The notes beneath the pieces are model-generated. The model was not told the origin of the DNA. It worked only from the letters and a program-made list of their open reading frames with translations, and ran no database searches. A stretch of 29,439 nucleotides of DNA from JBGPYB01 sp041493035 (GTDB lineage Bacteria; Acidobacteriota; Vicinamibacteria; Fen-336), in the NCBI GenBank assembly GCA_041493035.1, contig JBGPYB010000045.1:1-29439 (forward strand), read 5' to 3'. Made by a program: the position numbers and the translations under genes. Numbering within the stretch: position 1 is the stretch's first letter; every line of letters starts with the position of its first letter. Shown here in pieces: positions 23,365 through 29,439 of the stretch.

Positions 23365-23413
23365 GCTCGAATCTACGTGAGGCCGCCCGTTCCCAGGGGA
23401 GGGCAAGAAGACG

Positions 23414-24763
23414 ATGGGCAAGAAAATCCTGCTGGCGGACGACAGCATCACGATCCAGAAAGTCATCGAGCTGACTTTCTCCGACGAGGACTTCGAGGTC
23501 GTGACCGTAGGAAACGGACGCCTCGCCATCGAGCGGGCCGAGGAAATCCGTCCCGACATCGTCCTCTGCGACATCATCATGCCGGAGAAGGACGGCTACG
23601 AGGTGTGCGAGTTCATCAAGAAGAATCCCTCCCTCTCCTCGGTTCCGGTCCTGCTGCTTACCGGCGCTTTCGAGCCTTTCGATCAGGAGCGCGCGGCGCG
23701 GGTGGGTTGCGACGGATTCCTCGCGAAGCCGTTCGAACCCGCGATGCTCATCGGGAAGGTCAAGGATCTCCTGGCCCAGGCAGCGGCGCGCCCGATGGCT
23801 GCGCCCGCAGCTGCTGTGGCAGTCGCCCCTTCGGCGACCGCTTTCGTTGAGCCGCCGCGCACTGCCGAACCCGTTTCTTCTCGCCCGGCCACGGATATTC
23901 CGCGCTTCGAGCGCATTCCGACCCTCGACGGCACGATGCCCGGTCCAGCCTCGAGCTTCATCACCGACGAGCCGATCCTCGAAGAAATGGCGATGCCGGA
24001 GGAGGCCCCGTTTGAACAAGGAGCGGCGGAGTCCGCCAATGGGGGTGGGGCCGTGAGCGTGCTGGAGGAGGGGCTCTACGGGATGGGAGAAGCCGTCGAG
24101 GCGGCTCCCGACGATTTCGCCCCGGTGAGCCCTGAGGAAGCCGAAACGCTAGCGGCCTCTCCGGCGATCCCCCCCGACGCGGAGGAGGACATCTCGTCCA
24201 CGGTCGTTTTCCGGGCGTCGGGTCTTCCGTGGACCCAGCCAGCGATGGAGACTCCGGCGGTTCTGTCACCGACGCCTACGGCGACCGCGGATCCGTATGG
24301 CTCAGCCGAGCCAGCGGGTTTCGAAGAGGTCTTCGACGAGGACCTGCCGGCGCCTCCTCCCGCGTTCGAGCCCTCGGCTCCGGCTGTGTTGGAAGCGTCG
24401 GTCCCGTCCATGCCGCCGCCGGCTCCGACCTTCGAGCCCGAACCGGAGCCTCCCAGCCCGCCCCCGACAGTCGAAGCGTTGCAGGGGGAGCCCCCGCAGC
24501 CCTCTGCGGCCCTCGATCTCCCCGAGGAGGTTTCGTTCGCGGACCTCGCTCCCGCAGCTCCGGCCCATCCTCCGGCCTCTCCTTCCGCCGCCGCGGAGGT
24601 CGCGGTGCCCGTGGACCTCGTGGCCCAGATCGCTCAGCGCGTCGTCGCGCAGATCTCGGAGAGGGTCGTACGAGAAGTGGCGTGGGAAGTCATCCCCGAG
24701 CTCGCCGAGGCGCTGATCAACAAGGAGATCGAGCGCCTCAAAGCCGAGCTACAGAACAGCTAG
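23414..24763 (+). CDS. Response regulator with long acidic Pro/Ala-rich linker
   Basis: A 449-residue protein. Residues 4-122 are a CheY-like receiver: acidic pair D9-D10, phospho-acceptor D53 (LCDIIMPEKDGYEV), T83 (LLLTGAF) and K105 (LAKPFEP) are all present. Residues about 125-385 are a low-complexity, disordered linker rich in Pro, Ala and Glu. The last 60 residues form a conserved-looking amphipathic helix (VVAQISERVVREVAWEVIPELAEALINKEIERL). Similar receiver-linker-helix proteins are known in Deltaproteobacteria and Acidobacteriota. No DNA-binding or enzymatic output domain is seen, so output is probably by protein contact. No histidine kinase lies nearby; it has its own strong promoter. 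Confidence 0.88.
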   Translation: MGKKILLADDSITIQKVIELTFSDEDFEVVTVGNGRLAIERAEEIRPDIVLCDIIMPEKDGYEVCEFIKKNPSLSSVPVLLLTGAFEPFDQERAARVGCDGFLAKPFEPAMLIGKVKDLLAQAAARPMAAPAAAVAVAPSATAFVEPPRTAEPVSSRPATDIPRFERIPTLDGTMPGPASSFITDEPILEEMAMPEEAPFEQGAAESANGGGAVSVLEEGLYGMGEAVEAAPDDFAPVSPEEAETLAASPAIPPDAEEDISSTVVFRASGLPWTQPAMETPAVLSPTPTATADPYGSAEPAGFEEVFDEDLPAPPPAFEPSAPAVLEASVPSMPPPAPTFEPEPEPPSPPPTVEALQGEPPQPSAALDLPEEVSFADLAPAAPAHPPASPSAAAEVAVPVDLVAQIAQRVVAQISERVVREVAWEVIPELAEALINKEIERLKAELQNS

Positions 24764-24764
24764 C

Positions 24765-24788
24765 GGCCGCTCTCGTACCCAAGCGGCC
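24765..24788. terminator. GC-rich hairpin after the response regulator gene
   Basis: GGCCGCT (24765-24771) and AGCGGCC (24782-24788) form a perfect 7-base stem with a 10-base loop directly after the stop codon. No T-tract follows. A second possible stem, GCGCCG (24804-24809) with CGGCGC (24824-24829), lies further into the 97-base valS leader. The terminator role is inferred. Confidence 0.35.
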
Positions 24789-24860
24789 ATCCCATCCGAT
24801 CTTGCGCCGGCCGCCGCCTCGAGCGGCGCCATCGTCGGCATCCCAGGAGGCAGTGCATCG

Positions 24861-27494
24861 ATGGAATTGGATCCCGGCCAGCACTTCGAGTCGCGCGCCG
24901 CTGAAGAGAAGTGGGACCGGCTTTGGCGCGAGCAGGGCGTCCACCGTTTCGACGAGGGGTCCGCTGCTCCAACCTTCGTCATCGACACGCCTCCGCCCAC
25001 GGTGTCGGGTTCGCTTCACGTCGGCCACGTCTTCAGCTACACGCAGACCGACGTCCTGGCGCGTCACCAGCGCATGAACGGACGAAACGTCTTCTACCCG
25101 ATGGGGTGGGACGACAACGGGCTCCCCACGGAGCGCCGTGTCCAGAACTACTTCCACGTGCGTTGCGATCCCGCGGTGCCCTACGAACGGGCCTTTGCGA
25201 TGGAGGCTTCTCCGAGCGATGGCGGGACCAAGACGCCACCGCGCAAGATCTCCCGCGGAAACTTCATCGAGCTGTGCCTTGCGCTCACCGCGGAGGACGA
25301 GAAGGCTTTCAAAAGCCTTTGGCAGCGCCTGGGCCTTTCGGTGGACTGGAGCCAGGAGTACTCCACGATCAGCGACCGAAGTCGCCGCTTGGCGCAGCTC
25401 AGCTTCCTGGATCTTTTCCGGAAAGGACACGTCTACAACCTCGAAGCGCCGACCATGTGGGACGTCGACTTCCGCACGGCGGTGGCCCAGGCCGAGGTGG
25501 AGGACCGTTCGCAGAAGGGGGCATTCCATAACATCCGCTTCGGCATGGAGGACGGCGACGGGAGCTTCGTGATCGCCACCACGCGCCCAGAGCTGTTGCC
25601 CGCATGCGTGGCCGTCGCAGCCCATCCCGAAGACCAGCGTTACGCGTCGCTGCTCGGACGGCGGGCCGTGACCCCCGTCTTCAAGGCACCCGTACCCGTC
25701 TTCGCGAGCCCCCTGGTGGATCGCGAGAAGGGGACGGGGATCCTCATGGTTTGCACCTTTGGCGACGCCACGGACGTCCTGTGGTGGCGCGAGCAGTCCC
25801 TGCCCCTCCGCCAGATCCTGGGTCGCGATGGCCGCCTGATGCCCGTCGAGTTCGGATCGGCCAGCTTCCCAAGCCTCGATCCAGCGGCAGCCAACGCGGC
25901 CTATGGGCCGCTTGCAGGGCGCACCGTGAAAGAAGCGCAGAAGGGGATCGTGGAGCTGCTCCGAGACCCAGCCGGTGCCGCCACGGCCGACGGCGCGCCT
26001 CCGCTCGTGAGCGAGCCTCAGCCCATCGAGCATCCTGTCAAATTCTTCGAAAAAGGCGACAGGGCGCTCGAGTTCATCACCACCCGGCAGTGGTTCGTGC
26101 GTCTCATGGATCGCAAGGCCGACCTCTTGGAGGCCGGAGACCGCATTTCCTGGCATCCGGACTTCATGCGCCTTCGGTATCGGAGCTGGACGGAGAACCT
26201 TCAACTCGACTGGTGCATCAGCCGGCAGCGCTATTTTGGCGTCCCGTTCCCGGTCTGGTATCCCGTCACGACATCGGGGGAGAGCGACTTCGAGCGACCC
26301 ATCCTGGCGGACGCCGCGGCGCTCCCGGTCGATCCCACGACCGACGCGCCGCCGGGGTACGAGGCATTCCAGCGCGATCAGCCCGGAGGGTTTCGGGCCG
26401 AGGGCGACGTCTTCGACACCTGGTTTACGAGCTCCCTGACGCCACAGATCGCGAGCGGCTGGTCCCTGGCTCCTGAGCGCCACCGCAAGCTCTTCCCGAT
26501 GGACCTGCGCCCCCAGAGCCACGAGATCATCCGGACCTGGGCTTTCTATACCATCGTGAAAGCCTTGCTTCACGAGAACACGATTCCGTGGCGTCACGTC
26601 GCGATCTCGGGATGGGTGCTGGACCCCGACCGGAAGAAGATGTCGAAGAGCAAGGGGAACGTCGTCACCCCGATGCACCTTCTCGACCAGTACGGGGCCG
26701 ACGCGGTTCGCTACTGGTCGCTCTCGGCGAAGCTCGGTACCGACACGGCCTTCGACGAGAAAGTCCTCAAGGTCGGAAGACGCCTCGTCACGAAGCTCTT
26801 CAACGCGGCCAAGTTCGTGCTGTCGCAGTCGGGACCCGAAGGGCCGATCTCAAGCCCGCTAGACCTGGCCTTCGTCGCCCGCCTGCAGGACTGCGTGGCC
26901 CGTGCCTCGGAGGCCCTGGACGCTTTCGAATACGCCGCCGCTCTCGACACGATCGAGCGTTTCTTCTGGGGCAGCTTCACCGACACCTACGTGGAGCTGG
27001 TCAAGGGGCGCGCGCGGGGCGAAAGCGATCCGGAGGGCCGGGCTTCCGCTCTTGCGACGCTTCGGCTCGCGCTGAGTGTGCAGCTACGCCTGTTCGCTCC
27101 TTTCGTCCCCTACATCACCGAGGAGATCTGGTCGTGGACCCTTGCGAGGAGCGAGGGCCAGCCGAGCATCCATCGCGCTCCCTGGCCGCGGGCCGAGGAG
27201 CTGCTCGGCGGGCGCGCATCGGGCGCCGACGCGGAGGTCTTCACCACAGCCGTGGTTTTCCTCGACGCCGTTCGACGCGCGAAGAGCGCCGCGGGGGCCA
27301 CCGTCGGTCGTCAGCTGTCCCGGCTTCGACTCGCGGCGCACCCGACCACCGCAGACGGCCTCAAGAAATCTCTTGGCGACCTGGTCGCGGCCGCGCGGGT
27401 CGAGGACCTGTCGATTGAACGCCGGCCGGGCATGGAGGTCGGCATTCTCGAGGTTCTGGAGTGTCAGTTGGCCGAAATGCCTCCCGAGCGGTGA
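24861..27494 (+). CDS. valS: Valine--tRNA ligase, archaeal/actinobacterial-type
   Basis: Class I synthetase that charges tRNA-Val, 877 residues. The HIGH motif is HVGH (53-56, in TVSGSLHVGHVF) and the KMSKS motif is at 593-597. The editing domain has ATTRPELLPACVAV, which is the archaeal/actinobacterial form; the common bacterial form reads TTRPETMLGD. The PMGWDDNGLPTERRVQNYF block points the same way. The C-terminus ends soon after the anticodon-binding domain, without the long coiled coil of the E. coli or Thermus enzyme. ATG at 24861 follows an AGGAGG site at about 24846. It is followed by nadC after 14 bases. Confidence 0.97.
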   Translation: MELDPGQHFESRAAEEKWDRLWREQGVHRFDEGSAAPTFVIDTPPPTVSGSLHVGHVFSYTQTDVLARHQRMNGRNVFYPMGWDDNGLPTERRVQNYFHVRCDPAVPYERAFAMEASPSDGGTKTPPRKISRGNFIELCLALTAEDEKAFKSLWQRLGLSVDWSQEYSTISDRSRRLAQLSFLDLFRKGHVYNLEAPTMWDVDFRTAVAQAEVEDRSQKGAFHNIRFGMEDGDGSFVIATTRPELLPACVAVAAHPEDQRYASLLGRRAVTPVFKAPVPVFASPLVDREKGTGILMVCTFGDATDVLWWREQSLPLRQILGRDGRLMPVEFGSASFPSLDPAAANAAYGPLAGRTVKEAQKGIVELLRDPAGAATADGAPPLVSEPQPIEHPVKFFEKGDRALEFITTRQWFVRLMDRKADLLEAGDRISWHPDFMRLRYRSWTENLQLDWCISRQRYFGVPFPVWYPVTTSGESDFERPILADAAALPVDPTTDAPPGYEAFQRDQPGGFRAEGDVFDTWFTSSLTPQIASGWSLAPERHRKLFPMDLRPQSHEIIRTWAFYTIVKALLHENTIPWRHVAISGWVLDPDRKKMSKSKGNVVTPMHLLDQYGADAVRYWSLSAKLGTDTAFDEKVLKVGRRLVTKLFNAAKFVLSQSGPEGPISSPLDLAFVARLQDCVARASEALDAFEYAAALDTIERFFWGSFTDTYVELVKGRARGESDPEGRASALATLRLALSVQLRLFAPFVPYITEEIWSWTLARSEGQPSIHRAPWPRAEELLGGRASGADAEVFTTAVVFLDAVRRAKSAAGATVGRQLSRLRLAAHPTTADGLKKSLGDLVAAARVEDLSIERRPGMEVGILEVLECQLAEMPPER

Positions 27495-27508
27495 CGTCGA
27501 GGCAATCC

Positions 27509-28351
27509 ATGGCGAAACTGGATCCAGCCGACGTCGACCGTCTAGTGAGAGCCGCGCTGGCGGAGGATGTCGGCGCGCGGGATATCACCACCGAAGCGAC
27601 CGTCTCGGCCGACAAGCGAGCGGCCGGCACCTTCCTCGCCAAGCAGGATCTGGTCCTGGCGGGGCTGCCGGTTGCCGAGGCCGTCTTCCGGCTCGTCGAC
27701 CCAGGAGTGCGATGGGAAGCGAGAGCCGACGAAGGGTCGCGGGTGTCACGCCGAGCCTCGATCGCGCGGGTGGAGGGACAGGCTCGCGCCCTGCTCACAG
27801 CGGAACGCGTGGCGCTCAACTTCGTCCAGCGACTCTCAGGGGTGGCGACCGAGACGCGGCGCTTTGTCGACGCTGTAGCCGGCACCAAGGCCCAGGTCCG
27901 CGACACCCGGAAGACGACGCCTCTCCTGCGGTCGCTGGAGAAATACGCCGTGGGCGTCGGGGGAGGCGTGCCACACCGAGCCGGCCTCGATCGAGGAATC
28001 CTGGTCAAGGAGAACCACATCCGCCTCGCTGGCTCGGTGGGGGAGGCCACGCGCCGGGCCGTGGCTCGAGCGGGCGGCCTCCTGGTCGAGGTCGAAGTCG
28101 AGCGTCTCGACCAGGTGGAAGACGCTCTCGGCGCCGGAGCCCAGATGCTCCTGCTCGACAACTTCACGCCGGAGGAAGTACGCGTTGCCATCCGCGCGAT
28201 CGGAGGCCGGGTTCCCGTGGAGGTTTCGGGAGGCATACGTCTCGAGAACATCCGGGCCTACGCCGAGGCTGGGGCCGACCTCATTGCCGTCGGCGCCCTG
28301 ACGCATTCGGCGCCGGCGTGCGACATCTCGCTGGAGACGGAGCCGGTCTGA
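27509..28351 (+). CDS. nadC: Nicotinate-nucleotide pyrophosphorylase (carboxylating)
   Basis: Quinolinate phosphoribosyltransferase, which makes nicotinate mononucleotide from quinolinate and PRPP in de novo NAD synthesis. The 280-residue product has the N-terminal EDVGARDITTEA (20-30), AERVALNFVQRLSGVAT and the signature DTRKTTPLLRSLEKYAV (132-148) with GGGVPHRAGL. The KENHI motif and the barrel end VSGGIRLENIRAYAEAGAD are also present. ATG at 27509 gives the family length; an earlier ATG at 27461 lies inside valS. nadA and nadB are not in this window. Confidence 0.97.
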   Translation: MAKLDPADVDRLVRAALAEDVGARDITTEATVSADKRAAGTFLAKQDLVLAGLPVAEAVFRLVDPGVRWEARADEGSRVSRRASIARVEGQARALLTAERVALNFVQRLSGVATETRRFVDAVAGTKAQVRDTRKTTPLLRSLEKYAVGVGGGVPHRAGLDRGILVKENHIRLAGSVGEATRRAVARAGGLLVEVEVERLDQVEDALGAGAQMLLLDNFTPEEVRVAIRAIGGRVPVEVSGGIRLENIRAYAEAGADLIAVGALTHSAPACDISLETEPV

Positions 28352-28356
28352 CGGGG

Positions 28357-29163
28357 GTGGAGCCCTCGCTGGGCGACCGCATTCGAACGCTTCTCGATCG
28401 GGCTGCAACGCCCTGGCCGGGACCGGTCGAGTGCGAGGCGCTTGTCCCGTCGACCAACGACCGCCTGAAGGAACGCGCGAGGGCGGGAGCGCCGGCGTGG
28501 TCGGTCGTCGTGGCGGAGGAGCAGACCGCGGGGCGCGGACGTCAGGGCAACGCCTGGGCCTCCCCTCGGGGGAACCTGTTCCTGTCGCTGCTCCTCAGGC
28601 CTTCCTTCCCCGCGCAGGAGGCCGGCCTCATCCCACTCGGGGCGGGTGTCGGCGTCTGTGACGCCCTCCGTAGCCTGGGCGTCCCGGCGCAACTCAAGTG
28701 GCCCAATGATGTCCTGATTGCGGGGCGCAAGGTCGGCGGGATCCTCGCGGAAGCCGCTTGGAACGAAGGGAGCCTCGAGAGCGTGATCGTGGGTGTCGGC
28801 GTCAACGTCAACGTGTCCCTCGATCCCCGCGCCCTCACGGGTCCTGTCGCAGAGACAGTCACTTCATTGTCAGTGGAGCTGGGGCAAGCCGTCCCCGTCG
28901 AGAGCGTGGCCGTCGCGGTCCTGGAGCAGCTGGCCCTTTGGTATCATCGCCTCGCTGCGAGCGGCCGAAGAGATGTCGTCGACGCCTGGCGGAATCGGTC
29001 GGCGCCCTGGTGGGGGCGGAGCGTGGAGGTGAAGGTGGGGCCACGGTCGGTGCGGGGGGTGGCGCGCGGGATCGACGACACGGGGGCTCTGCTCGTCGAA
29101 GAGGCAGATGGCTGCGTCCTTACGATCGTGGCGGGGGAGGCCCAGGCCCTTCGCCTGGGCTGA
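28357..29163 (+). CDS. birA: Biotin--[acetyl-CoA-carboxylase] ligase
   Basis: Biotin protein ligase that activates biotin to biotinyl-AMP and attaches it to carboxyl carrier proteins. The 268-residue product has the biotin/ATP loop GRGRQG (59-64), SPRGNLFLSLLLRP, KWPNDV (114-119), KVGGILAEA (125-133) and GVGVNVNV. A small C-terminal SH3-like domain follows (VEVKVGPRSVRGVARGID). There is no N-terminal winged helix, so it is a group I ligase and not a repressor of biotin genes. GTG at 28357 is the first canonical start after the nadC stop; a CTG overlapping that stop (CTGA) is in frame three codons earlier. Confidence 0.95.
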   Translation: MEPSLGDRIRTLLDRAATPWPGPVECEALVPSTNDRLKERARAGAPAWSVVVAEEQTAGRGRQGNAWASPRGNLFLSLLLRPSFPAQEAGLIPLGAGVGVCDALRSLGVPAQLKWPNDVLIAGRKVGGILAEAAWNEGSLESVIVGVGVNVNVSLDPRALTGPVAETVTSLSVELGQAVPVESVAVAVLEQLALWYHRLAASGRRDVVDAWRNRSAPWWGRSVEVKVGPRSVRGVARGIDDTGALLVEEADGCVLTIVAGEAQALRLG

Positions 29164-29164
29164 C

Positions 29165-29439
29165 ATGCCGCTGCTCCTGACCGTCGACATCGGAAACACG
29201 AACACGGTCCTCGGCGTTCACGACGGGGCCGCCCTGAAGGCCCACTGGCGCTTGACCACGCGCCGCGAGCAGACCGCCGACGAGTACGGCATCCTCGTGC
29301 GCAACCTCTTCGCCGCGTCGGGAGTGTCTCCGGAACAGTTCGGGGGAGTGGCCATCGCCAGCGTCGTTCCTCCCCTCACGCCTGTCCTCGAGACGTTGGC
29401 GCGTACCTACCTCGGACAGCGTCCCTTCGTCGTGGAGCC
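29165..29439 (+). CDS. coaX: Type III pantothenate kinase, 3' end outside window
   Basis: The first 91 codons of CoaX, the type III pantothenate kinase that starts coenzyme A synthesis; the rest lies beyond the window. The ASKHA-fold phosphate loop DIGNTNTVLGV (8-18), WRLTTRREQTADEYG and VAIASVVPPLTPVL are diagnostic. The ATG follows the birA stop by one base. The nadC-birA-coaX grouping of cofactor genes is common in bacteria and supports the call. Confidence 0.95.
   Translation, partial: MPLLLTVDIGNTNTVLGVHDGAALKAHWRLTTRREQTADEYGILVRNLFAASGVSPEQFGGVAIASVVPPLTPVLETLARTYLGQRPFVVE

Noticed and set aside
21029..24019. Open frame of 996 codons on the minus strand
   Set aside because: It is antisense to the acyltransferase, mcmA1, mcmA2 and the response regulator, all of which are clearly identified. 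Its translation is rich in Arg, Asp and His without family motifs.
24764..24860. T-box or similar leader riboswitch before valS
   Set aside because: The 97-base leader has GC hairpins but no T-box sequence (TGGNACCGCG), and such leaders are mainly in Firmicutes.
24738..26678. Open frame of 646 codons on the minus strand
   Set aside because: It mirrors valS and shows no conserved motif; valS is certain.
1..29439. Mobile elements, CRISPR arrays, toxin-antitoxin pairs, phage genes
   Set aside because: No transposase, integrase, direct-repeat array, restriction or toxin motif was recognised in any frame, and base composition looks even along the window.

Overview
This window is from a GC-rich bacterial chromosome. 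It is almost completely filled with protein genes in tight, often overlapping operons, and no insertion sequence, integrase, tRNA, rRNA or CRISPR array was seen. Gene content (indirect tRNA amidation by GatCA, an archaeal/actinobacterial-type ValS, split B12-dependent methylmalonyl-CoA mutase, a 6S RNA after zapA, a nadC-birA-coaX string) fits Acidobacteriota or a neighbouring deltaproteobacteria-like lineage. That placement is an inference, not a search result.

Left part (1-6600): translation and division genes run as rplT-pheS-pheT-(ZapB-like)-zapA, followed by a 6S RNA with its own terminator, then thiL and a DUF2062 membrane protein. PheT is about 110 residues short because its N-terminal tRNA-binding OB fold is absent. 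A small secreted Cache-domain protein faces this group across a hairpin. The 439 bases after it (6580-7018) hold no gene I can support.

Middle (7019-9923): gatC-gatA on the minus strand and a YIP1 family protein plus a DUF2752 protein on the plus strand diverge from only 21 bases. Both transcripts are probably leaderless.

Glycan region (9958-21272): a plus-strand operon (polyprenyl-phosphate glycosyltransferase, GT4, NAD-dependent epimerase, GT-C-like membrane protein) converges, with 12 bases between stops, on a minus-strand operon (UPF0104 membrane protein, GT4, polysaccharide deacetylase, LON-domain protein, Wzx-like flippase). The set looks like a machine that builds a lipid-linked surface glycan and flips it. 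The flippase appears to begin at a CTG codon overlapping the stop of the LON gene. A hexapeptide-repeat acyltransferase follows on the plus strand.

Right part (21269-29439): the two subunits of methylmalonyl-CoA mutase, a long response regulator behind a near-consensus sigma-70 promoter, then valS-nadC-birA-coaX, with coaX cut by the window end.

No wholly new defence or mobile system was recognised. The most unusual points are the CTG start, the TANNNT boxes 7 bases before start codons (leaderless genes), the trimmed PheT, and a LON-domain gene inside a glycan operon.
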